Assembly: GCA_963969395.1 (NCBI GenBank)
Contig: OZ017804.1
Span: 14,198,001-14,262,000 of the forward strand
Source of the DNA: Pseudoscleropodium purum
Taxonomy: Eukaryota; Streptophyta; Bryopsida; Hypnales; Brachytheciaceae
Direction: 5' to 3'
Length of the DNA stretch: 64,000 bases
In this document: positions 52,585 through 63,501 of the stretch, one piece after another
Position numbering within the stretch: the first letter of the stretch is position 1
Layout: every line of letters starts with the position of its first letter
Notes under the pieces: model-generated
Databases searched by the model: none
Seen by the model: the letters and a program-made list of their open reading frames with translations, nothing else
Told to the model about the DNA's origin: nothing
Position numbers and translations under genes: made by a program

Positions 52585-53990
52585 TGCTATCTATAGTTGT
52601 TCCATGTACTTGTCGCCAAAAGACTCAAGATAGTATTGGTTCAACACTATAGATACAAAGAACATAATGAGTTGTTCCTTAGGCCTAGAAAGTTGTCCTT
52701 TGATTATGGTCCTAAGCACCACAAGTCCCTCCTTGGTGGAAATACTTGGATAAAGAGATTCTACATGAAAAGTATAAAAGATGGCATTAGATGAGATTTG
52801 AAGTGTCAAGACCTCTTAGAGCAAAGTCAAAGAGTCCCCAATGTGTTAGAGAAGAATTGAAAGGAGTTAGTGATGCAACCAAATTGAAGCATGTTCAAAT
52901 ATGTAGCTAGTATAGGACCAAATTTATAGATTTGTCTACAAGCACATGCTTATGAACTTTGGGGAGGAATACAAGGTGCAAGCTTAATATCCTTGTTGTA
53001 GACATATGAAATGCCATTCCTTTTCTATGATATTGGTTTTGAACTTGAGCTCTAAGATTTCAAGTCAAGACTTGATCTCTTCTTAGGTTATGGAATGGAC
53101 AAATTGATAAACCTAGACATCTGAAAGTTGGTGTCAATCTTTGTCTATATACCTTCTAGGTCTTGTCCATCAAAACAAGACCTAAGCTTTTGTTTGATGA
53201 TTTAATGATAATATTTTTGTCACTACAAAGAATATCTAAGGCTGATTTATAATGTCTTGAAAGGCTTAGTAGAATTTGATGAGGAACCCTATCAATTCAA
53301 TCTCCAAAGGCGTTTAGACCTAACAAAAAAGTTCTCCAAAGGCGGAAAATCTTTCTTGGACTGCCAAGAAAGATTTGAAGTATGCCAAGGTGAAATCTAT
53401 TGATCATTGTCTTTAAAAAATAACCCAATCTAACACATTGAGCAAACAAAGAATCCTCTTCGCAAACTATTAAAAAAGGAGGAGGCATAGGGTGTAGAAT
53501 GTAATTCTTGAAGCTCAACCCTAACAATTGTCATTTAGCAAAAGTCAAAACTTTCGAGCTATAATTATAGATGGCAGTGTTTATAATGCTATATTCTAAC
53601 TCAAAAGGGATTTTCTTACCAAACAAAAAAAAGGTGTAACTATCAAGGCCGATTAATGGGTACCAAAAGAATTTCCTTGGGCAATATGACCCTTGGATTT
53701 GGGTTGATGTTGAATTGTTCTCTCCTCTTGTTAGTAGTGTTGTTGTTCTTTGGAATAGATTGACAATTGCTTGAATAGGTACTAGATTATGTTAGAGGAG
53801 TCTGATCTAAGTTTTTCTATGAAGGTATAGGAAATGTAGTTGATTGGGTGGAAGTATCCTTCAATTGTTACTTGTTTTTTGATAATTTTTTGATCTACTA
53901 GTTCTTCTTCCATTCTAGTGGATCGACTTTTCTTTTTCTTTTTCTTTTCATTGTCTTTTCTTCTACCACCTATTTTTGCCACCTCAAGCC
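52585..53990 (-). mobile_element. broken Penelope-like retroelement (reverse transcriptase region)
   Basis: Read on the minus strand through several frameshifts and stops, the landmarks of a Penelope-like element's reverse transcriptase appear in family order. These are a Lys-rich leader near 53.9 kb; YNYSSKVLTFA followed by a QLLGLSF-type segment (about 53.5-53.57 kb); SDKNIIIKSSNKSLGLVLMD (about 53.17-53.23 kb); LPKVHK (about 52.95 kb); FHVESLYPSISTKEGL (about 52.74 kb); and a YYLESFGDKYMEQ segment (about 52.62 kb), after which the GTAMG region is lost. The LPK(V/I)HK block and the DVxSLYPSIP-type catalytic motif are diagnostic. No GIY-YIG endonuclease domain was found in the flanks. The element is dead and truncated at its 3' side. 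Confidence 0.78.
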
Positions 53991-56900
53991 TTTACTATTT
54001 TTTCCATCAACTATCGTAGTTAATTCAGAAGTTGTGCTACATCTGACCTTTGAGATTGAGTATTTTTTCATTTCTCCTTAATCATTCATTCAATGATTAA
54101 AAAAAAGTTTGGATTTTAGAATTCTTTACAAGGATAAAGAAAAAATTATTTACAAAAAACTCAAGATCCAACCTAAAGGTTGTTTTTATGTTTAATTTCA
54201 TAAGAGAAAACATGAAGAATATAAAGAACATAAGAAATTTGACAAAAGAGATAGTTATGAAATGTTTATTTTGAAATTGCTCTAGTTCTACTTTAAATAT
54301 CTTTTCTATTAAGTACAAGTAGAATTGATTTCGTCCATTTTGTTAAATATTACATTGTCATCTACTATCTTTTTCATTTGTTTGATCTTATCAAATCTTA
54401 ATGACTTTTCAACAAACTTCTCAATGAAACTTGGCAAATTAAACCTTTTTAGTGCCATTGTGCTATAGTGAGATTTATTTTAGTTACAGAATCATCCATT
54501 ATAATACCTAAAAAGATTGAAACAAAGAATCTAACACAATTTTTTTTAAATGATGAATAAGTATATATGTTTAAGGCCCCATACCAAAGTCTACTTTATA
54601 AGTCATAATGAAATATTTCCAAAGAATTTTCATTTTATGTCCATAATTGTGAGGAAATTATATATTGATTTAGTTGCAAATAGGTAAATTGTAATCTATG
54701 TCTAGAAATGACCTTTGAATATTACATGCAAAAGTTAGTTGAGATTAATTTTTGCTTTATATATAGATTTTTCAAAATTGTGCCTTAATCTCTTTGCAAA
54801 TTAAGAATCCAAGATGGATTCAAAGAAATTTAGGCATCTAAAATGAGGTATCAAATTTTGATTTTTTCTCATCATATTTTTTTTAGATTAAGAAAGAAAC
54901 AAAATCCTAGGAAATCTAATTTAATGAAGGTCCAACAATTGAAAATAAAAGGTATATGATTTTTGGTTTTAGGCCCCAACTCATGCAAATGGAGTACAAC
55001 AACAGTTCACTTTGAAAAATTTTCATACTTCTTCTTGATACGAGTCTTCAATCTAAAATGAAGTTCTTAAATCTTCCTTACAAATAAAATTTGAGTTACA
55101 GGGTTTGATAGCCCAATGAAGTTACATTGTCAAACTCTTGGGTAGTTTTGAAAAAAACATTTTGCTCTACTTTGTAGACTTTTTCCTAACAAATATATTT
55201 TCCTCAGACCTCAAATTTTCTATATTTGACTTTTGTATAACCATTGTAAAAAATAAGGTCTTTTAATGACAAATTCTAAAAATCGAATAAAATATGATAA
55301 AATTTTATTTCCTTAATCCTTCAAGCCCTAACAACTTTTTGACAATGAAGGTTTTCAATGAATTATCCTACTTTAATATGTTTTTGCATATAGATGTGCT
55401 TAAAATTTTAATTTTAATTCTACAAAAGAAAAGACCAATTTGACTAGCATGCATAGAATTAATTGTAGAAAATATTGAGTGTTGGATTTTTAAATTACAA
55501 CAATTTTGGATGATCAACTTTATATACAAAAAACGCAGTTTTGAAAGAAGAAAAATGATAAGAAGATGAATAATGATTTTGACACCTCCCCCTTCCAAAA
55601 AAATTGTAATAGAACCTAAGGCAAATTTAGTATTTTTTAATTTTATAAAATAGGAAATAAAAAATTCTCTCAAATTTATCAACATTTTTTAACAAAGTGA
55701 GTAAGAAGCCAAAACCAACCAAATTGAATCCTACAAAATTTTAAAAAATTAACATTTGTGTCAATTTTTGAAATTTAAAAATTTATATTTGTACTTTCAT
55801 AGCATATTATTTTAAACATCTTCAAAAAATTTAGAATCATTCAATTCATTTTTGTATGTTTAATTACACCAAATTGAACCTTGTATTTTAAAAATTGCTA
55901 AAAAAAAAAATTAAAGTTTTTTCTCCAAGATAATTTTTTGTGCAGAGTAAAGATTAGAAATGTCCATAAAAAAGGATTTTTTTCAGCCCTACTATTTCAT
56001 TTACTATAAAAAAAAAAAAGTTATATTTGCTTACATTTTCTATTAGACTACATTTCCTTAATAAATTTATAAATACATCCTAAGATGAAATTTTGAAAAT
56101 AAAAAAATGCATCAAGTATGTAAATTGGTTACTCTACAAGTCTCTAGTTTACAAAATATTGAGATTTGTTTCATCCTTTTCGAGAATTTGCCATTGAAAG
56201 TTTGAAAGGACACATTGTATCCTCTTGATCCTTGAAGGGATAAAGAATGTTGAATTTGACAAATTTACAAGTACCTATTAATTTCTAGCCCATGGATCAT
56301 AAAGGCTTAAGTTCAATATTTTCTTCTTGAATATTTTGCAAAGAATATCTATTTATTTTTAGATTTGTTATAGCAAAATTTTTTTAGGTGCTTCATTTTA
56401 CCTTAGAGGCAATTTTGAAAATATTATTGTATTGAGTGTACCATACTAGCATACCTAGTGCTCAGAGCAACATATCTAATTTACTAAATAATTAATTTTT
56501 TTCTAGAAAATGAGGCTCATTAGATGCTAAATTTAGAAATAGTGCACAAGATTCATTTTTTTCCATGTAGTTTTTTTTAAAACATAATTTTCCAAAAATT
56601 CTAGCATCTATTATTAGATATATGTTTGATTGGGCCCTAAGCACCAAGTAAAGAAATCAAGTAAATTAAATTAGTGCAACAACTTGAATAATGAGACTCA
56701 CACATACTAGTTGAATGAGATTGGATGAAACTTTGATGAATTTAATTTGGTTGGTATGGTCATTTCGATAAAATTTATATGATACAAAGTATAATAAAAT
56801 TTAAAAATAATAAAAACTATGATATATGATAGTGTTTACTTCTATATTATTTAGTCTTCCTTACAAACATGTATAACCCCAAAATTAATTGAATAATACA

Positions 56901-57206
56901 CACAAGTGAAATCATTCAACTTGAATTACTACACCATTAGAATATTGAAATCAAATATAACTTATTCCTCGGAAGATTCTATTTCAATTCTTCAATGTTC
57001 AAATGCAAAACCCTAAATTAGTGGAGGGCTATTTATTATCAACTCAATAGAATTCAAACCACTATGAAGTGCTAAAAAACCTCTACTCCTTGGATTTGAA
57101 TTTTGAACAAAACACCCATAGGATATCAATGTCATTTGAACATCAATTAATATTCTAGAATCAATTATTTTGACAAGTGGGTGTGTTTTATTGATTAATT
57201 GATAAT
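53991..57206. other. AT-rich spacer, no gene supported
   Basis: Strongly AT-rich. I recognise no exon upstream of the ODA-type gene, although a small further 5' exon cannot be excluded. Confidence 0.5.
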
Positions 57207-60125
57207 ATGTCAGAAGCCGAGGCTCGACACAATAATTTACTCAAAGAGAAGGTTGTTGTCCTTGAATTCAAAATCAATAAGCTTGGTTTGTCCCATCACT
57301 TCTATTTGAAACTCCATCTCTTTGATGAATTGACAAAATTGACAATCCTTGGATTTGATACGTTGAAAATAATAGATAATTTGAAATCAAATGTGTTTTT
57401 TTCATGCCAATTTTTCAATTACCATGTTGATAATTTATGTACCTTATATGAAGGCAATGGTAAATCTTCAATTAAAATTGACTATTATACTTACTTCTCT
57501 ATTGAAGTCACAAATGAGATTGAACACAAAAGAAAAATGGTTTATAATGTTTGCAAAATTAAGTTATCAAAAACATTATTGAGCTAAATGAGTTCACATA
57601 GTGTAGTGTAATCTTTGCAAGGTTTTCCACAATTTCAAAATCAATGTCGTATATTGGTCAAATTGCAGGAATTGTTGGAAGGGCATACTATGAGGGCTCC
57701 CAAATCAAACTACGGAGGAATCGATATCTCATTCGTGCTGCACGAACTGAAAACATGTTACTGCATTCAGCATTTTTGCTACTCGAGCAAAAAGAGTTGG
57801 CAGCAAAAAAGGAATCAAGCAACTTAGGTAGCATGCGAAAGCAAGTAGCTAATTTGAGGGCAAATTTTGACTCACAACGCAAAAGGTCTATTGCAAAACA
57901 AATTCAAGTAATTCTATATCAAAGCCTTTTTAATTCAATGTATATGAGAAAAATAACTCTTGCTCTTAGATTGAAAAGGAATGCATAAATAAGACTTGTT
58001 GAGGAGCTTCAAGAATTCAACAATTTAATTTCAGATATAAGAAATTGGTATTATTATATTTTAAACTTCAAATTTGTCAAATTTGCAGCTTGCCAAACAA
58101 ATTACAGATACAAGATCAACTGAAATTGATTGTGCAAATGTATTAGATCCCAATATACCATCCTTGATAACAATTCGATGGTTGGATGATAAATTAGAAG
58201 CTATTTTTAGAAGAATAAAAGAAACTCAAATTTTAGAAAAACATTATGAAAGCTTGTTGATTCCTATGCGTTTAGAAAGAACACTTTTCACGTTTCAAGT
58301 AAGTTTCAAATTTCACCTTGTCATAATGTTTTTACATAGTACAAAAGATGTTATATTTTTATAAATATATTATATTATGATTTAAAATATCTAATAAGAC
58401 AAAATTCATATTTTTCACAAATACATCAAAAATTTGAGTTTCAATATAAAGTCACCAACTCCAAATTAACTTCTTAAACAAATACCAAATGTTTGTCTAT
58501 ATAACAGTTGGAAACTTCAACAAATATTATTGATTTGAAAAATGCTCAAATTGCACAATTGAAGATGGTGCAAGGTGATGGTGTTAAATCACGCGATCAA
58601 GCAAAGCGTGAACTTGAAGAAGTAGGTACGTTTTAATATCTTGATTCTGCCAATTTAGTTGAATGCTTAAAATAATAGAATATAACCTCTAAATTTGATT
58701 ATTTAAAATAATGCTAGAGGTAATATAATGGATTGCAATTTTTTACATTTATTATGAGTTGTAATTTACTATATTGTACAATATTTTATATAAATTCTCA
58801 TTCCAAAATATGAAACTATGAAATTGTAAAAATCATTTCATGTATATATCGGAGTCATACATGCAGCTTTTGGCTTCTTTATTTCTTGGAGGAAGAATTG
58901 TAAGTATTTTTTTAATTTTCAAATCAAATCTTGTCAAATTCTTAAAGTCTATTACTAATGTATGAATTTTTAAATTACATTAAATAATTTTAATTTGTTG
59001 CACTTAATTTTTTACCATCTAATGATGATGAATCAAATATAGGAGGGAATTTCTAATTCGCTACAAAACAAAATTCAAATAGCTATTAAAAAAATTAAAA
59101 AAGTGATGGAAGTGGATAGCATGAGAGAAATGTACAAACAATATTTATTCCAAGGCAAACAAATAACATATTTGGAACAAGTGAAAGCTGAACTTATAGC
59201 AACACTATCAAAATTGAAGAATGAAGTACCAATTCCAGCTACGCATAGAGTATGTTGCAATTATAATTTGATCTTAATGATTCTTAGATCATTGAACAAT
59301 AATGCCCATATACATTTGTGTTGATAGAAATTTAGTTATTGATTACTATACATTGATTAAACTAAACAAATGAATGTTCAATTTTGAAAGACTTTTCACA
59401 TCTTTTTTTCCTACATGATTTTTTTTAATTCTAAAAATATAATCATTGATATATTAATGGTATAAAATAGAGGAGAAGTACAACTCGTCTTGAGCAAGTG
59501 GGAGGGCTTGTGGATGGAGTGAAAGAAACCGTTCAAAGAATGACAATTCAAGTGCAAAGGAAAGATTCATATCCACTTGTGTTATTAGTAGAAGGCACAA
59601 AAAAACTTGTTCAAAAGATTCATGAAGGATCTGCAAGATTGGTTAGTGATTGTCATACTTTATATTAATTGAATAAATTCAAATAAATATTATAGAATAT
59701 TTACTCTAGAATTCTATTTGATTTTAAGTCAAAAAATTTCATTTCATTTCATGTAATTATAGGAAGACTTAGAAGAAAAAAGTGTACCTGAAAGGATAGT
59801 CCTTGCAGAAACTGAATCCAAGCTTGTATTTTTGTTACAGGTTTCTATTATTTTTTAAATTTATATTATATACACCAATAATATTATATATTTTATACAT
59901 AAAATTAAAAAGATAATAATTCAATGTTTGAGATTTTAAAATTTGATATGTATTGGCAACCTAATTCTAAATATATTTTCAAGATCAATTATATGCATAT
60001 ATCATGTTTTATAATTTCTACAGGGACTTGATAGAAAAATGAAATTCTTGGAGCAAATACAAGCAAAGCAAAAACTTGCCCATGAAAAAATGACAGGAGA
60101 TGCATCAACTTCAAAAGATGATTAA
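57207..60125 (+). CDS. ODAD3/CCDC151/ODA10-like axonemal coiled-coil protein
   Basis: In animals and Chlamydomonas this family helps dock or assemble outer dynein arms on ciliary doublets. Exons: 57207-57285, 57669-57907, 58089-58298, 58508-58621, 59043-59249, 59471-59641, 59763-59840 and 60024-60125, all GT-AG and in frame, giving about 399 residues. A possible 33-nt microexon (58867-58899) also keeps the frame. Family landmarks in order: AYYEGSQIKLRRN (usual RKAYYETSQ.TIKKN); IRWLDDKLEAIFRRIKETQ (usual RxLENRLDKAxxKxxEAQ); YESLLIPMRLERTLF; DLKNAQIAQLKMVQGDGVKS with RDQAKRELEE; MREMYKQYLFQGKQITYLEQ; and a VPERIVLAETESKLVFLLQ block matching the late PNLLGLVEEKLLKLQAQLQ. The protein is almost wholly coiled coil. 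A further exon-like cassette lies in the second intron (see findings). Low-GC codons. The family call is from remembered homologues, and the related ODAD1 family is the main alternative. Confidence 0.75.
57994..58047 (+). other. exon-like cassette in intron 2 of the ODA-type gene
   Basis: Fifty-four bases between AATAAG and TTG/GTATTA encode LVEELQEFNNLISDIRN in the only open frame. It continues heptad spacing and matches the family where 18 residues would otherwise be missing. It joins in phase to an alternative upstream donor at 57885 (FDSQRKR), but its own donor leaves phase 2 while the next exon needs phase 0. Confidence 0.45.
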
Positions 60126-61162
60126 GCTTAAAAAGTTTCATCAACTAGGAGCTAATTAAATTCTTAAGCTATTGGATTGATCAATTTTTTGAAATCTAAA
60201 ATTTTAAAATACGCCTTAATCCAAAATATAATATGAAGTCACTTGCAATTTGCCTTCAAAGTTGCTTAAGGATGCAAACTTTGAAATTGGTCTTCTTGCA
60301 ATATACTCCTTTGATCCCAAATGATCTTTTGGTTTTCCTTCTTTTCTTTTTCCCAAAATGATCTTTTGATATTGTCAATGATAATTTAATTTTTTTGGAT
60401 ATATTAGATCAATTACGTGCATCATATACTCTAGCCTTTGGACAAAAAATTGAATCTAAAAATACATTATACAAATGGAAAATATAAATTAAACATATTA
60501 CTCTTTTCAACAAATATTTTAAATGCAAAGGCATTAAGATGAAAAACAATTCATTTTGCAACCTATATACTCTCTACAATGGCTAATGTAATCTCAAGCT
60601 TTGAATTCCGAAAAAATTCAAATATTGTATGAACTAACATCATTTGGTTCATGTTGATATTTTAAATTCTCTAAATGTCAATTTCCTTCAATTTTTGTAT
60701 ACAATTTGAAATGATGTATACCAACATGCCAAGGTACAAAAAAAATTCAAAATTCTAAGAAGAAATTGACAAAAGATAAAGTAATTCCAAATCATGGTAA
60801 AAAAACCCACCGTGATTAAAGATTATTTGGAGTTTTAAGCATGGCTAACTATGAAATTAATATGGTTCAAAAGTTATGGTCTAATATGTAGAAATGGACG
60901 ACATTCATCCTCTTCCTATACATCCACTAACCATTCATCCATCTCATCTGGAGTGGATAGGCTCATCTCTTCGTCTCGACCCGCTTCGCCGTCTCGCTGT
61001 TCCTGCGTGCGTCTCCTCGAGCGCACAAGATTGCAAATCCCTGGCGCCAGACCTCTCCGTCCATTCGTTTCCATTCCAATCCTTTCCCCACACATTCACG
61101 CGCAGGAAGGTAACGAGACATCTCGCGCTTCATTTGGTACGGAAAGGAGGGAGTTCGCAGCT
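60126..61162. promoter_or_regulatory. spacer and leader of the plastid S20 gene
   Basis: Up to about 60,850 the DNA is AT-rich. From about 60,900 it changes abruptly to GC-richer, CpG-containing, pyrimidine-rich sequence (CATCCTCTTCC, TCTTCGTCTCG), typical of a plant 5' leader. The open frames here precede the conserved start and are not counted as coding. Confidence 0.5.
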
Positions 61163-62678
61163 ATGGCTATGGCAATAGTGGGGAGCTCTTCTTGCAGGGG
61201 AGCCACTTTTGGGTTCCTTTCACGCCCAGTGCTACCCTCTTCCGTGACGCAGTGCTCCTCTGTGTCGCTCCGCTCTGCCTTCGTGGGCCTGCGCTTGCAA
61301 AGTACGTCACTCGTTCTCTGTATTTGGCCGTTTCTTTGTCATGTAGAGGTTTGCTGTTCAACATTGTCTTTACCCTAATTTCGCCGTTTTGTGAAGAAGA
61401 TTCAGAGAGCTTAGGTTTTGGAGTGCCGTCAGTGGAATTCCTTATGATTGCCGAAATTGTTTCTTGATACCTTGTGTATTTTGAGGTAGGTTCGAATTTT
61501 TACATGGAAGAGATTGAGATGCAATGACTCTGTGGTTTTCATATCTGTGTTTCACCCGTCGATTTCATTTCCTTGTTGAATTCGGGTACTTTAGGTCATA
61601 ATGTCTGCTCTGAGAACTCTCGTAGATGCTTTTGGTCTGAGAGCTCAGGGTTTTGAGCGGCTTTCATTCGAATTTCTTATGACCGCTGGATTTCGTTTTA
61701 TTTCCATGCATATATTGTAGTATGTTGGAATTTGTACATGGAAGAGATTGAGCTGCAATGAATATGGTTTTCATATCTGCGTTTCACCCGTCGAATTTCA
61801 TTTCCTTGGTGAATTCGGATCCTTTAGGTCGCAATGTTTGAACTGAGAGATTTCAGACTTCTTGCTGCGTTTTGGAGTTGAAAATTGATTGGAATGCGCT
61901 TAAACCTCGTTAATCTTACCACCTAGGGTCCCAACTTTTTCACTGCGACGTAGTTTGAAATGTGACAAGTAAGCTACAAGCAATTTTAGTGTGGCAAGTG
62001 TGCAATTTATTCAGGAATGTCTTTTTTAAGAAAGGCTATAGTAAAGAGGTTTGAGTGATGACTTGAGGTTCAGACATTCGGGGGTTCCTGTTTAGGCATG
62101 CAAGTTAGACCATACTGAACAGTCACATGGTTGATGTCAATTTTGGAAGCAACTGGATTTTGACGACCATTGCTTTCTCGCAGGTGTAGGATGCAGCCGC
62201 TCATTGACAGGCCCAGTCACAAGGAGACCAGTGCTGGTGCGAGCTGCAGCAGCTCCAACGAAGAAGCCTGACCAGGCTGCTAAGAGAGCTCGTCAGAATG
62301 AGAAGAGACGGGTTTACCACAAGTCAAAGAAGTCTGAGATTTCGACTCGTATGAAAAAGGTAGGTCGTGTTCCTAACTTTTCCTTTTATTATTCTCACAC
62401 ATGTGCTCTTCAATTCGATGTTTTTTCCAATTGATTAATCACGCGCATGGGTGTTGCAGGTATTTGTGGCGCTCGATGGCTTGAAGAAGAAGACTGACGC
62501 AACAGAAGACGATATCAAGCCAGTGGAGACCCTCATCGCTGAGGCTTTCTCCATCATTGATAAAGCAGTGAAGGTTGGTTCCGTCCATGCCAACAAGGGC
62601 GGCCACCAGAAGTCTCGCTTGTCTAGGGCTAAACGAACCTTGCTGATTCAGCTGGGAATGTACACTCCCTCAGCTTAG
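61163..62678 (+). CDS. rps20: 30S ribosomal protein S20, chloroplastic
   Basis: A nuclear-encoded S20 protein of the plastid 30S subunit, which binds 16S rRNA early in assembly. Three exons, 61163-61301, 62184-62359 and 62460-62678, with GT-AG junctions and consistent phases, give 177 residues. The first 70 residues or so are rich in Ser, Arg and Ala ([20 protein letters not shown] ... [11 protein letters not shown]), as expected of a transit peptide. The mature part starts near [20 protein letters not shown] and shows the S20 signatures [32 protein letters not shown] and the family's [15 protein letters not shown] motif. The start ATG follows GGAGTTCGCAGCT; a second ATG two codons later is equally possible. 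Intron 1 is long (882 bp) and intron 2 short (100 bp). G/C-ending codons. Confidence 0.95.
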
Positions 62679-63501
62679 CTATTAATTCGACGAGCTTCTT
62701 TCTTAGTAGATCTTGTTGGTTTCCTCCCATCTCCAACTTTTCAAGTGCAATACCAATTTTCGTGCGCTCAAGTTTGACCACCAGTTTTTATTTTTTACAA
62801 ATTTGAACATCGACAAGCGAGATCCTGCCAGTGTCAGCGAACGTGCTTGAAAAGGAATTGAACCCTACCACCTAATACCACTTTGTTACACTGTACTGAA
62901 CGAAGTTTCCGAGGCACTGTTGTGGGTGCTGAACTGGACTGCAAGCATCTCAAAAGTCTCATAAGAATCACCTTTGAGACCACATTATGGCCCTTGAACA
63001 TGTTAATGGTCAATTGCTCACCGACTTAGAATCGAAACCACTGCAAATCATCTAATGCAGGCAGCAGCATTCCTTGCACTGACGGACTCAAAAGTAACGT
63101 CAATCGACACTAATATCAAATCTCAGAAATTGAAAATTAGGGTTTTATCGAGTACAACTGACCCGAAGGCCGAATGCATCTTCTCATTAGTGGGGTTGTA
63201 GATTGTTCTGGAGCAAGTGAGACTATATTGTGCGGGTTGAAGCGTGTTGCGCAAGTTACTGGTTCGGAGCTAGCGTCTTGTCTTGAATTGAAATTTGTAC
63301 ATGTTGCTGCGATGGTTCGGCGAAGGAGATGAGCAGTCGGGATGCTGAAAGATTCAGCCTTATATCTATCTGGAGATGATGTGAGAGCTAGGGTTCGTCA
63401 GAATTTTGCGGAATTGGATTCCGCTTGTGCATCGATCCAGGTGTTTTGGGTTTTGATAAATTTTAGGATATGTGAATTTCCGTTTTTAGTAAAAGAGAAA
63501 G
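62679..63501. other. spacer between S20 and OMA1
   Basis: The S20 3' UTR and the OMA1 leader, in head-to-tail order on the same strand. No additional gene is seen. The 86-codon frame at 63,342-63,602 overlaps the true OMA1 start in another frame and is not coding. Confidence 0.5.

Noticed and set aside
58867..58899. Microexon LLASLFLGGRI as a certain part of the ODA-type gene
   Set aside because: Splice sites and phase fit, but the hydrophobic peptide does not suit a coiled coil and the gene is in frame without it.
60851..61162. N-terminal extension of plastid S20
   Set aside because: There is no upstream ATG in frame and the sequence looks like a leader; the transit peptide starts naturally at 61163.
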